NCBI GenBank assembly: GCA_030142905.1
Contig: JASJOG010000122.1
Location: forward strand, 434,001-498,000
From: Heliopora coerulea
Taxonomy: Eukaryota > Cnidaria > Anthozoa > Scleralcyonacea > Helioporidae
Reading direction: 5' to 3'
DNA: 64,000 nucleotides
In this document: one piece after another, positions 36,151-45,428 of the stretch
How the letters are laid out: the number at the start of each line of letters is the position of its first letter
Position numbering within the stretch: the stretch's first letter is position 1
The notes under the pieces: generated by a model
What the model was told of the DNA's origin: nothing
The model's database searches: none
What the model saw: the letters and a program-made list of their open reading frames with translations, nothing else
Program-made: the position numbers and the translations under genes

Positions 36151-36849
36151 ATCTCTTGGAGTATACATAGACGAAAGATTGTCGTGAGTACATCATATTA
36201 GTAACAAGTCTAGGAAAGTAAATATTGGAATTTCAGGCCTTCAACAAGTAAGACAATTTGTTTTACATCAAACATTAATTACTATATAACTCACTAATTC
36301 AACAATTGTTTGATTACTGCGATGTCGTCTGGGTCAATATGCCCTCTACAACTGCAAACAGATTACAAAAATTGCAAAATCGAGCTGGTAGGGTGATAAC
36401 ATGCCAAGGCTATGAGGTCAGATCTAGTGAAATTAGGCAGCAACTAAAATGGATATGTCTTGCCTAATCTCGGGCTAAGCATAAGCTAATAATGATGTAC
36501 AAAGTCTTGAATAATATGGCCCCCTCCTATTTGCGAGACCATTTTAAGATGTCTACCATTAACGACAAGTATACGCTGAGGAATCGGAAATTGCGCTTGG
36601 TTTTACCTAAAGTCTGCACTGAATATTTGGGAAAAAGCTTCGCGTTTTCTGGATCAAAAATTTAGAACGACCTGCCAGAAAATGTAAAATGCAGTGAAAA
36701 TCTCAAATATTTCAAAAGAAGTATCGCATCATTTGCTTCCAACTAAATTTTACTTAGTTCTTAACTTGTAAATATTCTTTTTTTTCAATGTCGGCTTTCT
36801 TGTAAAGCAGTAATTTTTACGGAAGAAACTCCAAATTTAAATAAATATT

Positions 36850-36871
36850 TCTCTCTCTCTCTCTCTCTTTC

Positions 36872-36919
<48 letters not shown>

Positions 36920-36935
36920 CCTCTCTATCCATTTA
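36850..36935. repeat. (CT)n microsatellite
   Basis: Long CT run with a few interruptions directly downstream of the LINE 3' end. Confidence 0.97.
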
Positions 36936-37067
36936 TCTATCTTGATATAATATATATTTATATATATTTGTATTATTTAAAAACCGATCAGGGGTGCTTT
37001 ATCCTGATTTAAAACACGAGGAGATAGCCAAGTGTTTTAGATCTGATAAAGAACGTACCACGAGTGA

Positions 37068-37136
37068 AATTAAATATACATATACATATACATATATGTG
37101 TATGTATAAATATATATATATATATATATATATACT
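37068..37136. repeat. TATACA/(TA)n microsatellite
   Basis: TATACATATACATATACATA then a TA run, immediately upstream of the hammerhead motif; a second TA run (37198-37220) follows it. Confidence 0.95.
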
Positions 37137-37149
37137 CCATCCTGCTCAT

Positions 37150-37203
37150 CAGCACTACACTGATGAGGCCCAATAGGCCGAAACGGTTCCGTCTGTAGTT
37201 ATA
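37150..37203 (+). ncRNA. hammerhead ribozyme, type I, complete core
   Basis: Stem I strands CACTACA and TGTAGTT pair; CTGATGA (37160-37166); stem II GGCC-CAATA-GGCC; GAAAC (37180-37184); a two-base-loop stem III CGG-TT-CCG; cleavage triplet GTC (37191-37193). All invariant core bases are present. The short stem III is the form seen in PLE and retrozyme hammerheads, which work as dimers. Flanking TA microsatellites and no protein frame suggest a retrozyme remnant. Confidence 0.8.
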
Positions 37204-37310
37204 TATATATATATATATATGAAAAATTGTGTTAGTCAATTGTGTTACTTGAACATAACCACTGAAATTTTCACTTTTATTCACAAATGTTTTCGCTTTT
37301 AAGCTCTTCA

Positions 37311-37677
37311 GGTGATGGACGTGCTATACCATATGGTTTAAAATTATGTGGTCACGGATTGGTTTTACAAGATAATGACCCCAAACACACCTCTAAACTC
37401 TGTAGAGAATATTTGCAGAGGAAGGAAGACCATGTTGTAATGGTTGTTGTAGATTTTCCTCCCCAGTACTCTGATCTTAATCCAATCAAACATTTATGGG
37501 AAATTTGAAAAGGGATAAGACAGACTATGGAAACACTAGTCAAGATTCCTTATGTCAAACCATTAATGAGTGCTGAAGCAACCTGAAGCCAGAAAATCAT
37601 CTACAAACTTATTGAATCTATGCCAAAAAGAGTTTCAGCAGTTCTCAAAGCAAAAGAAGGATACATAAAATATTAAT
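37311..37677 (+). pseudogene. Tc1/mariner transposase, C-terminal fragment
   Basis: The frame gives GLVLQDNDPKHTSKLCREYL (second catalytic aspartate in QDNDPKH) and DFPPQYSDLNPIKHLWE. In Tc1 the catalytic third acidic residue is in NPIEhlW; here it is lysine (NPIKHLW). After a stop at 37506-37508, a shifted frame reads KLIESMPKRVSAVLKAKEGY and ends at the usual C-terminal IKY stop near 37677. The N-terminal paired-like domain and first aspartate are missing, so it is inactive. Confidence 0.85.
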
Positions 37678-37844
37678 AAAACTATCACGTAAACACAAAA
37701 TTACTTTGCTCATTATGATTTTATTTGTTGTTCCACAACCATTATTATTTCAATAATACAGCATTTCTTGCTCTACTGAGAGACATAGTTCTATATACTA
37801 ATAAAAGTGACTCTAATTTTTGGCTGGACTCATACTGTTGACCC

Positions 37845-37845
37845 C

Positions 37846-37886
<41 letters not shown>
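37845..37886. repeat. (TA)n microsatellite
   Basis: Pure TA run adjoining a PLE end. Confidence 0.97.
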
Positions 37887-37889
<3 letters not shown>

Positions 37890-38240
37890 AGTGTAGCTGT
37901 TTGGTCTCTGAAGAGAAGAGTGCTCAATACAAAGGTGTAGAGCTTTAATAGTTTATTTAGTTATAGCTTTGAGCAACTGTCGTTACACGGTGTTTCACGC
38001 TTACGCGATCATAATTTTATAATGGTTTATAATGGTTTTAGGTTCTTGGTGTTGGCTGGTTTTTTTATTCGAAATCTTATATATATACATATATATAAGA
38101 TTTCGAATATAAATACATATATATAAGATACATATATATAAGATTTCGAATAAAAAAACCAGCCAACACCAAGAACCTAAAACCATTATAAACCATCTAG
38201 AAAATATGGAAGAAGTGTAGTCACGTAAAGGCATAATTTT
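37890..38240 (-). mobile_element. PLE end with large hairpin
   Basis: Minus strand carries GATCGCGTAAGCGTGAAACACCG (about 37988-38010), the PLE terminal motif. At 38029-38200, GGTTTTAGGTTCTTGGTGTT...ATTCGAAATCTTATATAT is repeated inverted with a TA-rich loop, giving a ~55 bp-arm hairpin. No coding sequence. Confidence 0.6.
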
Positions 38241-39023
38241 GAATGAAGAGACGTTCTCAGGCCAGAAAGTTTTTTTTTTATGACGAACTTTCGGCCACTA
38301 GACTGTGTTCTTCGACAGGTACTTTTCCAGTTCTTTAGGTGATGGAATGGTGTGGGCTGATTGCATGTCCTTGATAATGTTGTTGAGGGTCGTCAGTGGG
38401 TAACCGTTTGCCCGTAAGGCGTCAGTCACATGTTTGAGTTCGTTAGGTTTTCCTTCTTCTGTATTCAGTAATGTTAGAGCTCGGTTTATTAATCTCCTAG
38501 CAGTGCTAATTTTGTGTTTACCTTCGTGATGGGGATGGCAGTCCAGGTATCTGTCAGTATGTGTTGGTTTCCTGTAAACGTCAAAGTAAAGTTTTTCGTT
38601 TCGTCGTGAAATTGTAGTGTCAAGGAATGTAAGTTTGTCATTGTTTTCACGTTCAATGGTAAATTGTATGTTTGGGTCGACTGAGTTGAGCGTATTGAGG
38701 AACGCCGAAACAGCATTCTTTTTGATGATGGAAAAACTGCCATCTACGAAGCGCTTCTACATTTTTGGTCGCACAGGAGTTGTGTTAATGGCCTTTTCTT
38801 CTAGGTTTTCCATACAGAGATTTGCAACACCTGGGCTTACCGGACTACCCATAGCACATCTGTGTTCTTGTTTGTAAGTCTCTCCTTCGAAGACGAAATG
38901 GTTATTAGAAAGGACGAAGCTCATGAGTGAAATGAGTATCTGTCGAAGATGACAGTCTAGTGGCCGAAAGCTCATTATAATAAAAAACTTTTTGGTCAGA
39001 GAACGTCTCTTCATTCAAAATAA
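38241..39023 (-). mobile_element. Penelope-like element fragment with ~68 bp inverted ends
   Basis: TTGAATGAAGAGACGTTCTC...TTTCGGCCACTAGACTGT at the left is inverted at 38955-39021. Between them the minus strand encodes the RT palm and thumb (38489-38743 and 38757-39014). The frames are shifted near 38750. Only the central third of RT is present. Confidence 0.8.
38489..39014 (-). pseudogene. Penelope RT palm fragment
   Basis: Frame 38757-39014: ILISLMSFVLSNNHFVFEGE, TYKQEHRCAMGSPVSPGVAN and LCMENLEEKAINTTPVRPKM; the GxxMGSPxSP motif B is clear though the leading G is R. Then a frame change removes the WKRFVDDxF motif C. Frame 38489-38743 continues with LHSLTLQFHDETKNFTLTFT and DTWTAIPITKVNTK. 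The catalytic YVDD/FVDD box cannot be read in this copy. Confidence 0.8.
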
Positions 39024-39034
39024 ACCATCTAATA

Positions 39035-40345
39035 TAAGATCTAGATCAATTTTTTATTATTTTCTACGTTTCGGGGCCTGCTCCTTTATCAAGAATTTAC
39101 ACGATAGCGGTAGAACTAACTAAAAATGATTTCTAATTAGCATATATCTTTACAAAATATTAAAGAATACAAAATGTAAATTAAAAGTCCCGAAGGCTTA
39201 GCCCAGATGGTAAAAATGTGTTTAATTTATATACCCAAAAATACTCTCTCGCCGTGGGATCTATTTTATCCGTCTTATCAATAATTTTCGCAACCAAATC
39301 ATTTAAACCCTCATGCTCATCTTCACAAAAATGTGAATACAAGTGCTCCCCGGGATATTTCGTTGTCCTTTACCATATCTGTTAAGACTACTCTTGTGGT
39401 TATCAAAGCGTATCAAAACGCATTGATTGTGCTACCAACGTATTGTCTACCACACCTTATACACTTAATGATATAAACAACCCCATTGGAATCACAATCA
39501 GATTCATAATTAATCACATATTTTCTATTCCCCAAACTATCCATAAAACTGTCCCTTCCACAAAATTACATACTTGACATCTTATCTTATCGTACATGTC
39601 ATCCGAAGCATGCAAGATATTGCATGCTTCGGATGACTTGATGTAAACCTTTACCGAACCACCTCGGGTAAGTTTTCGAAGACCAAAGAATTTAAAGGAT
39701 GAGTTAGTAAGAAGTAAAGCTGAGAATAGGCGGTCTAATAAAGGGGTATGGTTAAGAGTGGTAAGATAAGATGTCAAATTCGTAATTTTGTGGGAGATGG
39801 GGACAGTTTTATGAATAGTTTGGGGAACATCGTGGTATGTGATTGATTATTAATTTGATTGTGATTCCAATGGGGTTGTTTTTCTCATTAAGTGTAAAAA
39901 GTGTGGTAGATAATATGTTGGTAGCACAATCAATGTATTTAGGATACGCTTTAACAACCACAAGAGTAGTCTTAACAGATATGGTAAAGGACAACGGAAT
40001 ATCCCGGGGGAACACTTGTATTCAGATTTGTTTGAGGATGGGCATGAGGATTTGAGTGAATTGGTTGTGAAAATTATCGATAAGACGGATACAAGGGATC
40101 CCATGGCGAGAAAGAGTTTTTGGGTATATGAATTAAACACATTTTTACCATATAGGCTAAGCCTTCAGGACTTTTGATTTACATTTTGTATTCTTTAATA
40201 TTTTGTAAAGATATATGTTAATTAGAAATCATTTTTGTATAGAAATTAGTTCTACCTGCTATCGTGTTAATTCTTGATAGGGGGGCAGGCCCCGAAATGT
40301 AGAAAATAATAAAAAATTGATGTAGAACTTATATTAGATTGTTTA
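39035..40345. mobile_element. PLE GIY-YIG ends as one long head-to-head inverted repeat
   Basis: 39035-39615 and 39620-40345 are inverted copies of the same PLE 3' end, diverged by scattered changes and one ~130 bp segment present only on the right. The plus-reading copy contains a degraded GIY-YIG tail (AQSMYLGYALTT, then RNIPG, FWVY.LNTFLP). Both outer ends carry CCCCGAAACGTAG/CCCCGAAATGTAG, the hammerhead-like terminal motif. The centre is a perfect 18 bp-arm hairpin (39598-39637). Confidence 0.75.
39598..39637. repeat. perfect hairpin at the centre of the inverted PLE pair
   Basis: GTCATCCGAAGCATGCAA and TTGCATGCTTCGGATGAC are exact reverse complements separated by GATA. Confidence 0.95.
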
Positions 40346-40447
40346 TTTATATATACAAATGTATGTATATAAATATAACTGAGATGATAATGTTTACGAT
40401 GAATCCTAGAGTGCTCGATACCATGTGGGGCAGAGCTTAAATGTAGT

Positions 40448-42030
40448 GAGATTTCGCTTAAGAGTTTGTGGTTGCTACTCGGAGTTTTCACGCGGATGCA
40501 ATCTTCAGACAACTGAAACAGCGTCGATTCATTGTCTACTTTTTCTCTGTTCATTGACGTCATGGTTTGCGCGGGTTGGATCACTCATCGCTATTGTCCT
40601 CGTGTGGTTTGTCTTTGAGATGAGAAATCTGTTTCGGTGTCTGCATTTTGAGACGATCTCTGATCTTTTGTTGAGAAGTTTTTTAGGCGTGCTTTCATGA
40701 TGCAAAGTTTTTCCTCTAAGCAAAGGTTACATCTTTTTGCTCTGCTTGTGTAGGCCGCGGCCCTTTTCACGATCGTCCATTTTATGCCGAAAGATTGCAG
40801 TTCTAAAGAACACCACCGGTCGGTTAGCTGATAAAACAAGGAAAGAGCTAATCAAGATGTTCGACCAACTTGACCTAAAAATCACAGCTTAAACTAATCT
40901 GAAGGGTGTAAACTTCCTCGACATCACGTTCAACCTGATGAATGGTGACTACCGACCTCACAGAAAACCAAACGAGGACCCCCTGTACATCAGCAGCCAT
41001 TCCATCCATCTCCCATCAATAATCAAACATCTTCCAGCCTTCATCAATTCTCGTCTTTCACAATTATCATCAAACTAATCAACCTTCGACTCTGCAGCAC
41101 CTATATACGAAGACGCACTAAGACGTAGCCACTTCAACACCAAACTTCAATATATCTCCAACAACGACAAGACGCCCAAATCTACATCGTCCCGAAAACG
41201 TAGACGCAGAAACATCATATGATTCAACCCACCATATAGTAAGAACTTCAAATCAAAAATTGGCCATAACTTTCTAAAACTAATTGACAAACACTTCCCT
41301 GAATCATGCACTCTGCACAAAATCTTGAACAGGAACTCAGTCAAAATAAGCTACAGCTGCATGGACAACATGAAGACTATGATCATCCAACATAACTCCC
41401 GGATCCTAAATAAAAATGAAAATAGAAAGCTTCATAGAACAGATAATTGCAACTGCAGAAGAAAAGAACTGTGCCCACTCCAAGGTAACTGCTTAACTAA
41501 CAACATCGTCTATAGAGCAGACGTAACCACCACAGTCACCAGGGAGACAAAACAGTACACAGGAATGACAGCAAACAGTCTTAAAGAGCGATACAGGAAC
41601 CATATCAAATCCTTAGAAGACAGAAAATACCCCCAATGAGACTGAACTATCAAATACATATGGAATCTAAAATCGAAAATCCAATCTTATGGCATAAAAT
41701 GAACGATCGTGAAAAGGGCAGCGGCCTACACAAGCAGAGCAAAAAGATGTAACCTTTGCTTAGAGGAAAAACTTTGCATCATGAAAGCACACCTACAAAA
41801 CTTTCTCAACAAAAGATCAGAGATCGTCTCAAAATGCAGACACCGGAACAGATTTTTCATCTCAAAGACAAGCCACACGAGAACAATAGCGATGAGTGAT
41901 CCAACCCGCGCAAACCATGACGTCAATGAACAGAGAAAAAGGAGACAATGAATCGACGCTGTTTCAGTTGCCTGAAGATCGCATCCGCGTGAAACTCCGA
42001 GTAGTAACCACAAACTTTTAATCGAAATGT
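40448..42030. mobile_element. Penelope-like element with inverted ends
   Basis: A plus-strand body (40830-41680) with GVNFLDITFNLMNGDYRPHR, IYEDALRRSHFNTKL, FNPPYSKNFKSKIGHNFLKL and a GIY-YIG start (41325-41639) is flanked by two inverted ~345 bp copies of the C-terminal/3' part: 40448-40797 (minus) and 41688-42030 (plus). Both arms encode CNLCLEEKLCIMKA and SEIVSKCRHRNRFFISKT-like tails and end with the CTGAAGATCGCATCCGCGTG/AAACTCC motif. Several stops in the body. Confidence 0.85.
41325..41951 (+). pseudogene. PLE cysteine cluster and GIY-YIG domain
   Basis: 41325-41639 (104 codons): NRNSVKISYSCMDNMKTMII, then CNCRRKELCPLQGNCLTNNI (cysteine cluster) and KQYTGMTANSLKERYRNHIK (YTG in place of YIG). 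A stop at 41637-41639 follows; the tail reappears in another frame at 41709-41951 (CNLCLEEKLCIMKAHLQNFL, NKRSEIVSKCRHRNRFFISK). The stop and frame shift inactivate it. Confidence 0.85.
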
Positions 42031-42044
42031 CACTATGCATATAA

Positions 42045-42096
<52 letters not shown>

Positions 42097-42131
42097 GTAT
42101 AAGTTCGTTATATATATATATATATATATAT
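42045..42131. repeat. (TA)n microsatellite with ATAAGTTCGTTA interruption
   Basis: Two TA runs separated by GTATATGTATAAGTTCGT. The interruption copies the start of the neighbouring retrozyme (AAGTTCGTT). Confidence 0.95.
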
Positions 42132-42133
42132 AA

Positions 42134-42191
42134 GTTCGTTCCAAGCTGCACTAATAAGCTGTAGTACAGCGAAACGTACGTCTGCAGATCG

Positions 42192-42194
<3 letters not shown>
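42134..42194 (+). ncRNA. hammerhead ribozyme motif with mutated CTGATGA box
   Basis: Stem I GTTCGTTCCAAGCTGCA with TGCAGATCGAAC; box CTAATAA (42151-42157) instead of CTGATGA; stem II GCTG-TAGTA-CAGC; GAAAC; stem III CG-TA-CG; GTC at 42180-42182. Two G-to-A changes in the core predict loss of cleavage. Confidence 0.75.

Positions 42195-42197
<3 letters not shown>

Positions 42198-42231
<34 letters not shown>
42198..42231. repeat. (TA)n microsatellite inside the retrozyme-like unit
   Basis: TA run directly after the first hammerhead. Confidence 0.95.
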
Positions 42232-42233
<2 letters not shown>

Positions 42234-42349
42234 CTCCCACATTTCGATGTTGTTGGGCACTCAACGGATATATAACGATAACCGATAGCGTTAAGCAATG
42301 CCCACCGCTCGAGTATAGGTTTGAGCACTCTGGTCCCTTATCAATCCAA

Positions 42350-42405
42350 GTTCGTTCGAGCTGCACTGATGAGCTGTAGTACAGCGAAACGTACGTCTGG
42401 AGATA
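42350..42405 (+). ncRNA. hammerhead ribozyme, intact core, 3' stem I eroded
   Basis: CTGATGA (42365-42371), stem II GCTG-TAGTA-CAGC, GAAAC (42386-42390), stem III CG-TA-CG, GTC (42395-42397). The 3' strand of stem I is cut short by the following TA-rich repeat (TGGAGATATATG instead of TGCAGATCGAAC), so stem I is weak in this copy. Confidence 0.75.
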
Positions 42406-42691
42406 TATGTATATATATGTATATATATATTTATATATATATATATATATATATACAGCAAATTGCAAAAATTATGGCACAAAATATATCAACATATAAA
42501 TATATCAAGACCATTGTATCTTCATTTTATTCTCACTTCAACCGTCAGTGAAGATACGTTATGTGTTTCTTGGTACATTCGTTGGCCAGTTTAATGTATT
42601 AAGGTTGATTAAAGTATTCACTGTAACAGATTTCCCGACAAATGCTTTTTTTTTATATATGTTTATGTTTGCCAAAATTTATGGAATTTGC

Positions 42692-42738
<47 letters not shown>

Positions 42739-42790
42739 GTGTGCGTGTGTTATATATATATATATATATGTAGATGTAGATATATGTGTG
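42406..42790. repeat. TA/TG microsatellites around a short unique segment
   Basis: TA-rich tracts at 42406-42456 and 42696-42790 (with a GTGTGCGTGTG insert) flank 42457-42695, which is AT-rich unique sequence without a gene. Confidence 0.85.
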
Positions 42791-43159
42791 GATAACAGGT
42801 ATCAATAACAAAATCATATGGGTGCAGAGTGCTCTATACCGAGGTAGAGCGGAATAATCACTACACATGGTTTGGTTACTTCATAAGAACTTTTATTCAC
42901 TACACATCTGTTTCGTATGACAGGCCCGAAGCTTACCACACTCGTCAGGTGAATGTTGTGTTTGACGTGTAAACTTGAGATCTGTAGTTAGTTTGTGACG
43001 TCAAGTTGTTTGTGTGTAGTATTTGGTTCGTATTACAGGTAGAGACAGTGAACATTATCTATTACAAAGTAAATGTTTCTTGCAGTGCCTGCAAGTAGAT
43101 ACGAGTTCATTCCTTTTGTTGAGGGAATTCAGTTCCGGATAGCGCGCGTTCGATTCCTT

Positions 43160-43491
43160 CAGCGACCAAACATGTTTGCTAAGCTCTGTGGCGTTTTTGG
43201 ATTTTTCATTTCCAAATGAGCTAGTGTGGTTCCGATTCGTGTTTTAAACGTTCCTTCTGTTAAGCCGACGTAGGTCTCCTTCGTGTTGTTGTCCTCATTC
43301 GTTACTGTGGCCTGGTAAACAATCCCTTTGGTTTGGCATTTCCCTTTTAGTGGGCAATTATTATTATTGTTTCTTTTTTTTTTTATGCGGCAGTTGTATT
43401 CGTTTTCCGGGGGCGTGTGATCAGCAGTTTCTTTGGTTTTGTTTAGCACTGATTTGTTGTGAAAGGAAATGATGTTGGCTACGTTGGGCAT
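43160..43491 (-). pseudogene. PLE cysteine cluster/GIY-YIG arm, minus copy
   Basis: The 110-codon frame is identical to 44625-44957 on the opposite strand: MPNVANIISFHNKSVLNKTK, NCPLKGKCQTKGIVYQATVT and KETYVGLTEGTFKTRIGTTL. It is read to LANMFGR and then leaves frame. See the plus copy for function. Confidence 0.85.
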
Positions 43492-43939
43492 GCAACTATA
43501 ACTAAGCTTTAGTGTGTTTCTATTGCAAATTTTGTGTAAAGGATGGCCTTTTGGGAAGCACTCGTCGATAGCTTTCAGAAACTTACGACCGATGTTGGTT
43601 GCGACATTCGCACTGTATGGCGGATTAAACCAAACGACTTTTTTTTCCTTGATCGTTTTTCTTGAATAGGCTGGGGGTCGAAGTGAAGCTGGTAGTCGTA
43701 TCCACTTTTTAGGAGAGCTTCTTGGTACGGTTGTCGTGTGGAATCAAAAGTTTGTTGGCAGAAAGATATGTTCGAAAGTCGGCGGTTGATGGACTCGCGG
43801 ATTTGGTGAGGTATTGGAAGCGGATGGTTGCTGTCTCTGTGAAGGTAAAGAGGAATGCTGTTAGGCTTTGTGTACGGTGTGTATGCTCCGGATCTTAAGT
43901 CAAATGAAATATGGAGAAGCTAGGCAGAAGCATGGCAGA

Positions 43940-44957
43940 AAAAAGACGAAGGCTCAAATTTCGACGTGACGATGGGCAGCTTTGACGGTGCTGAGAACTG
44001 CGAACTTGTCGGTTCCTGCCTTCTGTCCCAATTGCCCACTAATATTTAAAGGAATGTAGGATTATACAGAGATGACGGCCTGGGAGCATTCAATGCCACC
44101 TCCAAAGAAATTGAAAACATCAAGAAAGCAATATGTAAAACATTCAACGACCACAAGCTAAAACTTACTATAGAAGCAAACTAAAAAAGTGTGAACTTTC
44201 TCCATATTTCATTTGACTTAAGATCCGGAGCATACATACCGTACACAAAGCCTAACAGCGTTCCTCTTTACCTTCACAGAGACAGCAACCATCCTCTTCC
44301 AATACCTCACCAAATCCGCGAGTCCATCAACCGCCGACTTTCGAACATATCTTTCTGCCAACAAACTTTTGATTCCACACGACAACCGTACCAAGAAGCT
44401 CTCCTAAAAAGTGGATACGACTACCAGCTTCACTTCGACCCCCAGCCTATTCAAGAAAAACGATCAAGGAAAAAAAAGTCGTTTGGTTTAATCCGCCATA
44501 CAGTGCGAATGTCGCAACCAACATCGGTCGTAAGTTTCTGAAAGCTATCGACGAGTGCTTCCCAAAAGGCCATCCTTTACACAAAATTTGCAATAGAAAC
44601 ACACTAAAGCTTAGTTATAGTTGCATGCCCAACGTAGCCAACATCATTTCCTTTCACAACAAATCAGTGCTAAACAAAACCAAAGAAACTGCTGATCACA
44701 CGCCCCCGGAAAACGAATACAACTGCCGCATAAAAAAAAAAAGAAACAATAATAATAATTGCCCACTAAAAGGGAAATGCCAAACCAAAGGGATTGTTTA
44801 CCAGGCCACAGTAACGAATGAGGACAACAACACGAAGGAGACCTACGTCGGCTTAACAGAAGGAACGTTTAAAACACGAATCGGAACCACACTAGCTCAT
44901 TTGGAAATGAAAAATCCAAAAACGCCACAGAGCTTAGCAAACATGTTTGGTCGCTGA
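43940..44957 (+). pseudogene. PLE RT (motifs B-E), linker and GIY-YIG
   Basis: Motif B at about 43955-44035 ([20 protein letters not shown]), motif C at 44058-44090 ([15 protein letters not shown]), then a stop near 44183, then FLHISFDLRSGAYIPYTKPN (44191-44541), a frame change near 44480, and the YVGLTEGTFKTR GIY-YIG box (44625-44957). The polymerase would copy RNA into DNA at the nick made by the endonuclease. Stops and at least two frame changes make it non-functional despite the palindrome being recent. Confidence 0.85.
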
Positions 44958-45269
44958 AGGAATCGAACGCGCGCTATCCGGAACTGAGTTCCCTCAACAA
45001 AAGGAATGAACTCGTATCTACTTGCAGGCACTGCAAGAAACATTTACTTTGTAATAGATAATGTTCACTGTCTCTACCTGTAATACGAACCAAATACTAC
45101 ACACAAACAACTTGACGTCACAAACTAACTACAGATCTCAAGTTTACACGTCAAACACAACATTCACCTGACGAGTGTGGTAAGCTTCGGGCCTGTCATA
45201 CGAAACAGATGTGTAGTGAATAAAAGTTCTTATGAAGTAACCAAATCTTGTGTTGTGATTATATGTATA

Positions 45270-45279
45270 TGTATATGTA

Positions 45280-45346
<67 letters not shown>

Positions 45347-45395
45347 TTATCTATCTATCTATATATATATGTATATGTGTGTATGGGTGTATGGG
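45270..45395. repeat. (ATCT)n microsatellite with TATG/TGTG flanks
   Basis: About 20 ATCT units between TATATGTATATGTATATG and GTGTGTATGGGTGTATGGGTG tracts, lying between the PLE palindrome and the Polinton. Confidence 0.97.
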
Positions 45396-45422
45396 TGTGT
45401 GTGTGTGTTCAATCTATAGACG

Positions 45423-45428
45423 TACACT
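45423..45428. repeat. Polinton target-site duplication, left
   Basis: TACACT, repeated at 63183-63188 on the other side of the element. Six-base duplications are the Polinton standard. Confidence 0.9.

Larger units (their letters stand above)
34387..36850 (+). mobile_element. LINE (CR1/jockey-like), 5' truncated, degraded
   Basis: The 5' end lies in the endonuclease domain (YQLQQLITEPTR, ASGVLHLGISDHNLIYIIRK). Then come the linker, RT (35198-36150) and a 3' domain with SRAGRVITC-like and SIASFASN sequence to about 36745. It ends close to AAATAAATATTTCTCTCTCT, where a long CT microsatellite follows. The DNA is interrupted by frameshifts near 35130, 35400 and 36140. Confidence 0.85.
42132..42405 (+). 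mobile_element. retrozyme-like repeat bounded by two hammerheads
   Basis: Two copies of the same hammerhead (42134-42194 and 42350-42405) sit 215 bases apart, counted between their GTC cleavage triplets. Between them are a TA run and the body GCTCCCACATTTCGATGTTG...CCCACCGCTCGAGTATAGG, homologous to 28937-29050. A ~215 nt unit with flanking hammerheads is what a tandem retrozyme would leave. No ORF. Confidence 0.7.
42872..45247. mobile_element. near-perfect head-to-head Penelope-like pair (long palindrome)
   Basis: 42872-43918 and 44204-45247 are inverted copies of ~1.05 kb with no difference in the parts I compared (their 110-codon ORFs are identical), separated by a 285 bp spacer that belongs to the plus copy. 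The plus copy reads from RT motif B to the 3' end. Both outer ends carry CTGACGAGTGTGGTAAGCTT...ACGAAACAGATG, a hammerhead-like motif. The identity implies a recent event. Confidence 0.9.
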
